Shown piece after piece: positions 36,209-45,949 of a stretch of 64,000 nt of DNA. A model generated the notes under the pieces. It was not told the origin of the DNA, made no database searches, and saw only the letters and a list, made by a program, of their open reading frames with translations. Positions within the stretch are counted from its first letter, which is position 1. Each line of letters begins with the position of its first letter. A program made the translations under genes and the position numbers. Location of the stretch: positions 57,696,984 through 57,760,983 of the forward strand of contig NC_088300.1 in NCBI RefSeq assembly GCF_032854445.1, read 5' to 3'. This stretch comes from Liolophura sinensis (lineage: Eukaryota; Mollusca; Polyplacophora; Chitonida; Chitonidae).

Positions 36209-39200
36209 TATGCATGTTATGTTTTTTTTTTGTTTTTTTTTTTTAAATGATATTATTAGTGATTATAAGCCATACTTAGACATTTTTAGCAAAAAATGTA
36301 AAATTACCATCCAAATGTCGTAATATGCTTTTTCAGTCATCAGTTTCCTGTCATCCTCCTCAAGTTTGTTAAAACCTGGTACATCATTACAAAATCCTGC
36401 AGACAAAGTGAACAACATTGTGTGTACATCCATTTATGTTACAGAAGTCCTTCAGTAAGGATACAAAATATGTTTCTTGCCAAAATTATGGACAAATTTA
36501 CATATGATGCTGTTTATTAAATATAAAAATTTCAAAGCCAGAGAACAGATGCTTCTGAAAGCTCAGATCAACATGCTGCATGTAAATTTGCAGACAGGGT
36601 AATAAGGAATCAATTATCAGTTTCTACATAATCAATAATGATATGTCTGACTGAGTTTTCAATGTTCTAGCAAGAACAATATGGAAAGTACAAGTTTCCA
36701 GAAGTGTGTTGTCTGAATACAAAAGGCGCTTTCTATTTCACTCATATTGTATCTTGGGACATAATGATGTATTCCTTCTTAAAAGATGCATTACTTGTGA
36801 AAGAAACCTTGTGTAAATACAGCTCCATCTCCATGTGTTGTAAATGACAACAAACTATAGAACTATGTTCACGTACTCCTCAAGTCCTTCTTTTCTCTGC
36901 AGACACATGTACATACTAAACACTCGAAAATTACAACATATACATTTTCAGTTCCACACACATATTACTAGCAAAAATAGCTCTCCCTTTTCACTTCCCA
37001 CAGGACCGGCCCGGATAGCACAGTTGGTAGAGCGTCCGCTTCGGGACCGGTAGATCCAGGATCAATCCTTGGTCGAGTCACACCTAAGACTTTAAAAGAG
37101 GAAGTTGTAACTTCCTCGCTTGGCGTTCAGCATGAAGGGGATAGTGCAACGACTGGTTGACCCGTATCAGTATAATGACTCGGGCGGGGCGGCTTACTTG
37201 CCTTCGGTAAGTCGTCTCAGTGATGCAGCACTAAATAAAAGAGCGGTGGAAATCCATCCTGCAACAAGGAGGCACATTACACGTGCATGCACCCTAATGA
37301 TTCCTTCGTCGTCATATGACTGAAAAATTGTTGAGTACGACGTTAAACCCCAAGCACTCACTCACTTCCCACAAAAAGGCAGTATGACAGCTGACCAGCT
37401 TACCTATTATTCTGGCATTAATCGGTTCCACTGAGCCAATCAGCTGGTTCCACGTTCTCTCAATACCTGACTGGCTTTTGTCCCCAGGTGGATGTCGATG
37501 TAATCCCTGAAAATATAATCAACATTTATTTTGAAAAGTTTGAGATATATATACATGTAAAAGCAACTAACCTTTCGTCCTTGGCTACAAGGACAAGTGT
37601 ATAAACACCCTAACAGTAATTATCACCAAAATGGCCGGAAATTAGAATTGGTTGCAAGGCTACCAAAGAGCTCTCCTGTATGAGAAACATGAATGCAAAA
37701 CTTTAGCTCAATACATCAAGAATTCAAGTCGTGAATTTGGTAATTTACGGTAATTAGTATGCTCACAGAGCATCAGCAATGGAACATCTCCCTTGTGCCA
37801 TTGTGCTTTATATACATGTTAACCTCCAGGTCAATATATACAATACCTTTTTAAGACACCAACCCTAACATTTTGATTAACTGTGATTCTAATACACAAT
37901 ACACTTATACACAATACACTAAGGAAGGAATTCCATAATTTATGGTATTTAGTATACACACACCCAATCAAAGGAATATCCCCTTCATGCTGTTGTGCCT
38001 CTACATATGAGCAAACCCTGAGCTCAATATACACAGTACTTGAGATACCACACCTAACATTTTGTTTATCATTGATTCCACAACATTATACACCAAGCGA
38101 GGAATTCAGTAATTTACAGTACTTAGTATGTACACATCGAATCAACGAAGGAATACACCCCATGCTATTCTGATCTATTCTGATCAGTACATGGAGTACT
38201 TTTTGAGTTACCATCCCTAACACTTTGTTTAACATTACTTTCTCTATTATTGCAGACGCTCATGATATGACATACATGTAGCTACGTCTGTACTATAAAC
38301 AGGTGAGCTAAAAAATGGACGTAGGATAGAAAGAAAACATGGCCTACATGCTTCAGTGATATTTCTGAATCCTGATAATCACAGACCTGTTCATAATCAT
38401 CACAATTCAGTAGCAGTCAGTCAAGTCTCAGGACTTTCCTTCCTGCCTGACTTGGTTTCATCAGTGAAAGTTCAGAGAAATTTACCTCAATATAAATAAG
38501 ACTGATTGATAGTTTCAATATCATACAGGTGCATACATATACCTCTATTTCTTAAAAATTCAAACTCAATACATTTCACATTTCTTAGAGATGCTGAGAG
38601 TCACATTGTGTTCTTTATCAGCTTAATTTGTACCATAACTACATGTACATGTACTTCTACCACATTTGGAAGAATTCAACCAAACAACTACACCTAGTTT
38701 CAGTGAGTAACAAATGGCAACCAAAGAGTTAAACTGTTATCAGATTTTAAGCACTAATTGCTGAACTTCCACTTATACAAATGCATGTATCAAGCTATGA
38801 ACGTATTATTCTCCATGTGACCAGGGGCCACTTTCACAAAGATGTCGTACTTGTAAGATATCGCACATATAGGACAATGGTACGTTTAATAGTGACATAT
38901 AAAATGTCGTACGACAATTGTACGACAAATAAAAGTCGCACACCGCTTTGTGAAAGTGGCCCCAGTACAGTAAATATATTATACATGTACATGTACATAT
39001 TATTCCTTTAGTACTGCAGCAACTGTTTTGAATTCATGTACACTGTTATAATGCCTTACCTTCAACATTAGTTGAATATGAAAATGTAGGTACAAATTAT
39101 TACCCACCTTTAACATTAGCTGAACAAGGGTACACATTAATCCACACTTGCAGCTTTAGCTCAAGACATATAAACACATATTACTCCACACCTTTAACAT

Positions 39201-42200
39201 TAGCTGAACATGGGTACACATTAATCCACACTTGCAGCTTAGCTCAAGACATATATACACATATTACTCCACACCTTTAACATTAGCTGAACATGGGTAC
39301 ACATTAATCCACACTTGCACCATTTATAAATAAATACTAATACATAAATGTATGTACATATTATTCCCACCTAGGAAAGAGTAGGAAAGAGTTAAATACT
39401 TGGTACCTATGACATCTAGCCACATATATGTGCAGATTATTCCCCAGCTATGACACCTAACCAAATATACGTGCAGATTATTCCCCAGCTATGACACTTA
39501 GCCAAATGTATGTGCAGATTATTCCCCAGCTATGACACTTAGCCAAATATACGTGCAGATTATTCCCCAGCTATGACACCTAACCAAATATACGTGCAGA
39601 TTATTCCCCAGCTATGACACTTAGCCAAATGTATGTGCAGATTATTCCCCAGCTATGACACTTAGCCAAATGTATGTGCAGATTATTCCCCAGCTATGAC
39701 ACTTAGCCAAATGTATGTGCAGATTATTCCCCAGCTATGACACTTAGCCAAATGTATGTGCAGATTATTCCCCAGCTATGACACTTAGCCAAATATACGT
39801 GCAGATTATTCCCCAGCTATGACACCTAGCCAAATATACGTGCAGATTATTCCCCAGCTATGACACTTAGCCAAATATACGTGCAGATTATTCCCCAACT
39901 ATGACACCTAGCCAAATATACGTGCAGATTATTCCCAGCTATGACACTTAGCCAAATGTATGTGCAGATTATTCCCAGCTATGACACTTAGCCAAATATA
40001 TGTGCAGATTATTCCCCAGCTATGACACCTAGCCAAATATATGTGCAGATTATTCCCCAACTATGACACCTAGCCAAATATATGTGCAGATTATTCCCCA
40101 GCTATGACACTTAGCCAAATATATGTGCAGATTATTCCCCAACTAGCCAAAGACGTGTACTTGATGACAATGCTTCCTGTGTGACAGAAACTATTAGAGG
40201 TTGTTCACCCCTGTATTTGTTTTTCTTGCTAATAAAAATAGTAGAGGAAACTGGTGTACTGCACACTAACCACAATGTGTTTCAACGATTACATCTAAAG
40301 GATTGAGTTTAGAGCAGATGCATTTGTTGCTTATTTACTAAAGAATTCCAAGACATTTTCACTGGTACATGTATTACACACAGCATCATATTAAACATGT
40401 ACTGATAAATGTAAAGTACCCTAGTTCTTCTAATTTTCTGGTCTGCTCATTTTAGCCAATATATATGTAATTATAGCAGAAATGTTGGCATGTCGTTTTT
40501 TTTCTCAAAAGGTTAGACCATCTGATGAACAACATGCTCATATCTTTACTTTTCCAAAAGGCTGGTAAAGAAATGTAATATTCTACTTTCAACACTCCTA
40601 ATATTTGCTCCCCAAAATCAGAAGAACTAGGGTACTTAAGCAAGTAGCCAAGGCTGCTGAGTAACTAGAAACCAGGCTTTGTGTGTACAATGATCTTAAT
40701 TAGGATAGGGAGGAGCTCTAATGATTAATGTACAGGTATACATTAACAAAACCTCTCTGTCATCAGTGGAGGACTGATGTTTCACAGCTTCTCATATTAA
40801 ATCATACAACAAACAGAATATAAGGTTATCTACATGTATCTTAGCAACTCATCACATTTTCCGTGTGTGTGTGCCCTTATGCCTCAACCTTTTCGCGTAT
40901 GAAAGAGCAACTTTCAGTGCAATTTATGCACATTTATGATTTGTTTCTGGTGACAAAACTACACTGGTTGGATTGGTCAATTTCAGGGCTACATAAAACA
41001 TATAATATTTACAGTCTACACAGAATAATGCCTTCAGAATATGCTTGAAGCATCCTTGCCAAAACATGCGAAAAGATGGAAGAATTACAGTAATCCATAT
41101 CAGGTTCATGTAATCCAGAAAACATTGGATGAGTATAGCCACTAATGAGGCATCAGAGACCCAAAACCAAAACAGCCATGCCAGCTGTTTGTGTGAATAT
41201 GTCACAGACTTCTCCAAATCCAAATCTTGCACACCAGTCATGAAGAATGACAACACAATACCATAAGATAGTTATTGGTTAATTCCTTATTACATTTAAT
41301 ACTAAGATCAAGTTCATTCTGATCTATGCACCTACTGTCGATCTATGTTATTTGATCACTTTTTCATTGCATATGCTTCAATGACGACTGCGACAATATT
41401 TGAAACATTCTGAGATAACTGTGGGGTGGAGAGAAATAATTTTGCACAGTTTTTGAAGGATAACTTGCACATTAGTGACAAACAAATCATTTTTGGTGTC
41501 ATTTTTATAATAATTGTATGCATAAATTTCACTCAAAAAAATTGCTTTAAACAGAGCTGGAAAAGGTTGAAGATTTACAGTAGTTCATCTCATAGGTATG
41601 TACATGTATCCGTCCTTTTCTCTTTGTTTCCCAGATTTTGAAAGCCTTACAAAGCAAAATAAGCGGCTTTATCACCGAGTTTTAAACAGTCATTTTTAAT
41701 AAATCATGATCGAGCCAAAGATTTTGTACCACCATCTTACAGAGAAAAAAAACTATACGTGTAAAAATCTGGTCACATTTCATTTTCCAAGCAAGAAAGG
41801 TTATAATGCACATGCTAGTATACATGTCTGCTTATGACATACATGTAAAAAGCTAACAGTTTTTTTTCCCACTTTGTTTTCAAACGATGCTACATTTTCA
41901 CTTTTGATCATCTGCACAGCATTCAGTTTATTCGATGAACCCATGCTCCAGGAGGAGATTACCGATTTGCAGTCACAAATGTCCCCATTGGGGAATGGGC
42001 TTCCCAAACTATACACTTTTCAGATATGCATATCTCTGTATACTGTTTGATGAAGTGATGAAACACTGAAATACAAACAGTCAGGGCTTACCTGAGAAAT
42101 ACACATTCTCATCCACTCTTTGTTGTCTCTTAGGGGCTTGTTGTGTTTGTGACATGCCTCAGCCAACTCTGTAAAGTCCTCTCCATTAGTGCCTCATTCT

Positions 42201-45200
42201 TCCCCTGCCCCTCTTTCCCTAGCTCTGCTGGGGACAGGAACAGGTCTTCTGAGGGTGTGGGGATCAAGGAGCTGGATGGAGGTTCAATGTCATCAAACAT
42301 TAAGTCTTTATCATAACACAGGTAGTCCTCTGTTTTTGTGCCGTATGGACACAGGCCTGAGTTGGGATCGGTCATGGGGGTCAGCTTGGCCTTAGCCTCA
42401 GTGGTCCCGCTAACAGTTCCGTGAGGTACGCCAGGCTGATACAGGTTAGGGGGAGGGGAAGTGACTGCGGGTGACGTCATGGGCGGGTACCTGCTATCCA
42501 AGGAGTACTGGTTATGCTGCTCTCCAAACTGCTTACTTGCGTTGGAAGAGTGGAAACTGGAGTGTAGTCTCACAGAGTGCTCGTGGAAATTATCGTCCAT
42601 TCCGAAGGATTGAGTTTCAGTCTTATTGTCACTGAGATAATCAAACGTCTCTGTTGACCCGTCAAAGGGCATATTGCTACAGGGGAACTCCGATTTGGGT
42701 GATATACCTGGTATCTCTGAGTGGGGCATAGAGTTACAGGCATGTCCTGTGGACATGAAATTGGGGTAGGTTGTGTGCGTGCTGGTTGCAGCCATTGAGG
42801 GGGGGATGGATGGACTGACCACGCTGTGATTTGGATAATAATGGGGATTCACAGGGGATGACAAGGGACTATGGGGGGACATGTGGAAGGTGTTGGGCAC
42901 TTGACTGAAAGTGATCGCAGGATTACCGCACCCGAGGTTAGGCAGCTGACCAGGGTTACGCGGATTTGTGCTGCCATCAGAAGGCACTAAAAATGGCTCT
43001 ACTTGAGAGGCTAAGCTGCTCTGCAGAATGTCTGGAGACAAAGCATCAGTTGTCTGTGTCGTGACCACTATGGAACTCTCCAATAAATCTTCATAGTTCT
43101 CTTCACCCTGATTGCCGCTGTGTCGCAAAGCGTCACTCAAAAACCTATCAATGTCCTCCATCTTAGACGGGGGCAGAAACTGGTTGCGTAATAATGTCTC
43201 AAGGGTACTAACCTTGGGGGCTGGTTGCCCTTCCATATCATTGTCCCCAGGTCTTTTTAGGGACGAGTTTGGAGGGTGAAACTGTATGGAGCTTCCGTTC
43301 TGCCCAGGGAAATGCGTGGGTTCTTGGAAAGGCACAATGGGCAGAATCTGACCTACATTTGGTATACTGGACTTTTCCACTTTAACATCACCCAACTTAT
43401 GTTGGCCACTGTGAGTCAATGCAGACTTTATCCTAGAATGTTTATCATATGTATGGCTGGATCTAACTAGTTTTTTACATATACTCTGAAAGTCTACACT
43501 GTTTGGCGAATCGAGACCAGAGTCATGCAGAGCTGCCTTTTTGTCTGTGCTGTCCTGTTGCTGTCCCAGACTACGCATGAACTTCCTGAGTATGTTGGGG
43601 GTCCATGCTACTCCCAGACCCCATCACTTGGTTAAGTAATTCCTTGATCATCTCACTGCTGTAGTGCCAGCGTTTCCCAGAAGAGCTCTGCACTGTAAAG
43701 GTATCACTGGTGGCACTGGTGACGCTGCAAGGTGTTCCACTGTTCCTCATGGGCAGATCCATGGAGCCACAATCTGAGGAGGGTGTTAGTCCTGGCAGGG
43801 GACAGTCCCCGTTTGGCAGGATGGGAAAGATTCTCTCTGCAATCTGCTGACAAGTACTGTCGCTGATGCCACTGTCGGATGAGGACAGGTGCCCCTCGTC
43901 CACATTACCCTGAGGGCCAGCACTCTGAGTTGACCGTGCTGCTTCCAATGCACGCTCCTTGTCAATCTTAGGGATGCGACCCATCTTGACAGCTGAAAGA
44001 CATTAATAGACTTTTCAAACATTTTTTCACTTTGTTACACTAAAAGTAAAAACAATATTATGAAAAACATTTTTTCATTGAAATGTAAGAACTTATTTTA
44101 CACCTTAAACAACATGTTCAGAGTAAACCTCAAATCACGTCACAGGAACAATCCAATGAAGATAAAACCTGGCTTCAATGTTTCCCCATAATTTCAAAGT
44201 GCTACTCCAGTTACCAAGAGAAACTTTGTATGAAGGAATTCTTAAAGAACAGAGCTAACATAAGGGTTAAACAAAATTTAAGACGAATGACACAATTTAA
44301 ACCCCCTATAACTGAATAGTCTTCAAAACAGAATCTTCGACAATTTCCATAAAATATTGGTCTGACTTGATCATATTCCTTTCGTGACATTGAATTAGGT
44401 AGGACATGGAATATGTTAACTGTGCTGGAATGACATCAAGAGCATTTGAAGGCACAGCGTCATTTGTGACTTAACGTTAGCGATGAGTGATGCATTGTGC
44501 TCACGCTCACGCAACGTACAAGAGTGGTTTTAATGCACTGTATTTTGTTTACAATTTCGGAAGGCAATTCAGAAAATATCAGTTTATCATTTCACCTTAC
44601 TTTTAAAACATAAGTTTTGACACTGGAGGAGCTCTCTAAGCGGCTTCTTGACTAGGGTATATACATGTATGTACACACAGTAGATTTGTATCCATTGCAG
44701 GTGGAGTAAGAGATTAAGAGAGCAATAAACAAAACTGGAATATTTTTTTTCATCCAATCCTTACGCATCTATGGCCATTCCTTTTTCAAGACATCGTTTG
44801 TATCTACAATATTTGCAACGATTACGGTTTTGTGGTGTTATTACACACTGGCTGCCAAAGAAGCATTTGTATTTTTCAGCTTTCGTTGTGCTTCGTTTGA
44901 AGAAACCCTGGGAAAAAAACAATGAAATAAATTTATTTTGGTGATACAGTAACCAAACTAAAATATCATTAATGTCATAAGATAACATAAGTCCAGTTTA
45001 TCACCTGAATATCATTAAGGAAGATATGAACACATCTTATACAAAAAAAACATTCAATTGGTTGTGGCATTCCACCGGACTCTTCCCAATTTCCTTCCAC
45101 CATAATGCTGGCTTCTGTCATATACTTGAAATACTGTTGAGTGCAGCATAAAACACCAAACACCAAATAAATAAATAAATAAACAAATAAATAATATTTA

Positions 45201-45764
45201 GTGTATATCTATAAATATTGTATCAATTTGCATTATTTTAACAAGCTTGCATCTTCACTGGCAAAAATGAATCATTTTAGCCTCATTTTCATAATACTTG
45301 AATGCATAAATTCCACTGGAAAAAACTGCTTTAGAGGTTGAAAAGGTGCAAGATTTACAGTGCGCAAAAAATTTATTAATTAGACCAAATAAACTTGGCT
45401 TTAACCATCTTCAGTTACAGCACTGTTCTGTATTGCTTAGCAATAACAGGTTTGCATGACCAGTATTTCAGAGCCACCAGAGTGCAGCTGCAACCTCAGC
45501 CCGAAATAGCCAACAACAAGCCATTGTTCTGCTGGATTGATACAGTCATGTCAAACCCTCCATGTGTAAATTATGTTAATGATTTCAATATAACAGCATA
45601 ATGGATTGAAAGAATAAGATTTAACAATAACATAATTTTGACAAAACCAAGTTTTTTCCAACCTTGCATCCCTCACATGTGGCTACCCCATAATGCACTC
45701 CTGTAGCCTTGTCATTACAGATGCGACACTCTCCAAATGGGAAGGGTATGGCCCCCGCTGGCAT
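34478..45764 (-). CDS. Nuclear receptor, NR1-type, seven coding exons; frame broken as assembled
   Basis: Transcription factor of the nuclear receptor superfamily. Coding exons in transcript order: 45764-45663, 44907-44765, 43992-42092, 37506-37404, 36396-36308, 36054-35853, 34744-34478, all with GT-AG borders; about 935 codons. The first two encode a C4 zinc-finger DNA-binding domain ([15 protein letters not shown] box CEGCKG, then CFFGSQC and [11 protein letters not shown]), followed by GRIPK as in the Rev-erb/E75 C-terminal extension. A hinge of about 630 residues rich in Ser and Pro follows. The last four encode the ligand-binding domain, with signatures [32 protein letters not shown] and DREG. 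Five frame breaks occur: the exon 2/3 join, a 5-G run at 43597-43601, near 42176-42185, near 34695-34702 and near 34618-34622. Subgroup uncertain (NR1D/NR1E-like LBD, unusual fingers). Confidence 0.85.
34745..35852 (-). other. Receptor intron containing a 33-bp minisatellite
   Basis: Separates the last two ligand-binding exons. Half of it is the 33-bp array; the remainder (35560-35852) contains a copy of an interspersed repeat around AATTTGGTAATTTA (35622). Confidence 0.85.
35013..35560. repeat. 33-bp minisatellite, about 17 copies
   Basis: Units TGACATGAAAAGGTACCC plus TGACAACCAATCTGT. A period divisible by three leaves all three - frames open for 205-233 codons (such as a repeated [11 protein letters not shown]) and one + frame with [11 protein letters not shown]. 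It lies wholly within a receptor intron, so I do not call it coding. Confidence 0.95.
35853..36054 (-). CDS. Receptor ligand-binding domain exon 6
   Basis: 202 nt. It encodes [19 protein letters not shown] through [20 protein letters not shown] to CAIQLTYP (helices 5-8). The MxxFaerlNsl.Lt..E pattern resembles Rev-erb and E75/E78. Phase 1 at the end. Confidence 0.9.
36150..36208. repeat. (TA)n microsatellite with flanking poly-T
   Basis: Interrupted TA tract in the short receptor intron between 36054 and 36308; T9 and T10 runs follow it. Confidence 0.9.
36308..36396 (-). CDS. Receptor ligand-binding domain exon 5 (signature)
   Basis: 89 nt. It encodes [20 protein letters not shown], the nuclear-receptor signature around helices 3-5 (F..dvPGF..L...D), then EKAYYDIWM. 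Phase 1 in, phase 0 out. Confidence 0.9.
37003..37361 (+). mobile_element. SINE family B, full length, with perfect target-site duplication
   Basis: Head GACCGGCCCGGATAGCACAG with A box (TAGCACAGTTGG) and B box (GGATCAATCC), ending in ACGTTAAACCCCAAG and CACTCACTCA. A perfect 12-bp duplication TCACTTCCCACA occurs at 36991-37002 and 37362-37373. It is inserted in a receptor intron, 43 bp from the exon at 37404, on the strand opposite to the gene. Confidence 0.95.
37404..37506 (-). CDS. Receptor ligand-binding domain exon 4
   Basis: 103 nt after ATTTTCAG. It encodes [12 protein letters not shown]...[16 protein letters not shown], the helix 1-3 region, and ends in phase 1 before GTAAGC. In frame with both neighbours. 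Confidence 0.8.
37725..38240. repeat. Diverged tandem repeat, three units of about 175-195 bp
   Basis: Each unit has GGTAATTTA.GGTA.TTAGTAT near its start and a shared CTAACA.TTTG segment near its end (starts near 37733, 37930 and 38105). A related single unit lies near 35590-35705 in another intron of the same gene. Confidence 0.7.
38824..38963. mobile_element. 140-bp MITE with perfect 18-bp terminal inverted repeats
   Basis: GGGGCCACTTTCACAAAG (38824-38841) and its exact complement (38946-38963). The interior has a second palindrome around GTACGACAATTGTACGAC. No convincing target-site duplication. Confidence 0.85.
39108..39340. repeat. 83-bp tandem repeat, about three copies
   Basis: Units start CCTTTAACATTAGCTGAAC at 39108, 39191 and 39274. 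Confidence 0.9.
39405..40150. repeat. 41-bp minisatellite, about 18 copies
   Basis: Units AGCTATGACACTTAGCCAAA plus TGTATGTGCAGATTATTCCCC. Variants alternate (ATATACG, GTATGTG, ATATATG), suggesting blockwise amplification. Confidence 0.95.
40879..41093 (+). mobile_element. MITE family M1, copy 2
   Basis: Same orientation as 21121-21340: starts GCCTCAACCTTTTCGCGTAT, ends AAGATGGAAGAATTACAGTA, and shares the interior GCAACTTTCAGTGCAATTTA. Confidence 0.8.
41420..41590. repeat. Interspersed repeat M3, copy 1
   Basis: The segment from ATCATTTTTGGTGTCATTTT to AAAGGTTGAAGATTTACAGT recurs, diverged, at 45260-45362. It shares only its end motif with family M1. Confidence 0.55.
42092..43992 (-). CDS. 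Receptor hinge exon (1.9 kb)
   Basis: One exon runs from [20 protein letters not shown] through a long Ser/Pro/Asn-rich region to the first helix of the ligand-binding domain ([16 protein letters not shown], ending MRMCISQ, phase 0). It contains an LxxLL-like motif (LETLL) and a candidate SUMO site (VKVE). Two frame changes are needed. One base less is needed in the run at 43597-43601, where the first frame otherwise stops at 43571-43573. One base more is needed near 42176-42185, where the second frame otherwise stops at 42130-42132. The 482-codon stretch between has no stop. Confidence 0.85.
43993..44764 (-). other. Receptor intron between finger 2 and hinge exons
   Basis: 772 bp with nothing recognisable beyond AT-rich DNA. 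Confidence 0.8.
44765..44907 (-). CDS. Receptor exon with second zinc finger
   Basis: Begins [15 protein letters not shown] after a TTTCCCAG acceptor. It carries all four Cys of finger 2 (C-FFGSQ-C, then C-KY-C) and ends with KGMAID plus two bases before GTAAGG. The next exon opens with CT before GTC AAG ATG, so the join has one base too many for the expected AVKMGRIPK. This is the first frame anomaly. Confidence 0.9.
45070..45185 (+). mobile_element. SINE family A, 3' fragment
   Basis: CCATAATGCTGGCTTCTGTC to the AAATAAATAAA tail, diverged, in a receptor intron. Confidence 0.75.
45260..45362. repeat. Interspersed repeat M3, copy 2
   Basis: Parallels 41480-41590: ATTTTCATAATA, TGAATGCATAAATT, AACTGCTTTA, then the GGTTGAAAAGG and GATTTACAGT end. 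Confidence 0.55.
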
Positions 45765-45824
45765 CCTGACTGGGCGTTGTTAGCTGGGCGTGAAGTGAAG
45801 TCTACACTCCTACATCAAGGGAAA
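45663..45824 (-). CDS. Receptor exon with start codon and first zinc finger
   Basis: Starts after a TTTGTTACAG acceptor (exon start 45824). ATG at 45764-45762 is preceded in frame by TAA (45782-45780), so the protein begins here with only 12 residues before the first zinc-binding Cys. It encodes [16 protein letters not shown] and ends at CEGCK, phase 0, with donor GTTGGA. The four Cys of finger 1 are all present. Confidence 0.9.
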
Positions 45825-45949
45825 CTGTAACAAAGAACAGATTTAGCAATTATTCAAATTATAAGAAAGAGTTAATATGATGATAATAGCTATGAGAGGC
45901 AAGGCAGCAAAAATCTCATTTCAAGGAGTATAAATATGTCATTTACTTC

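Larger units (their letters stand above)
37507..42091 (-). other. Receptor intron (4.6 kb) rich in repeats
   Basis: Between the hinge exon and the next ligand-binding exon. Contains diverged 175-bp units (37725-38240), a perfect-TIR MITE (38824-38963), 83-bp and 41-bp arrays (39108-40150) and MITE M1 copy 2 (40879-41093). No coding exon seen. Confidence 0.8.
44908..45662 (-). other. Receptor intron between the two zinc-finger exons
   Basis: 755 bp at the usual nuclear-receptor position between fingers. It contains a SINE tail (45070-45185) and an M3 repeat copy (45260-45362). Confidence 0.85.

Noticed and set aside
39405-40150. Possible CRISPR-like array
   Set aside because: The 41-bp units are contiguous without unique spacers, and the genome is eukaryotic.
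43571-43620. A hidden intron explaining the frame change in the hinge exon
   Set aside because: The two frames overlap by several bases, leaving no room for an intron.
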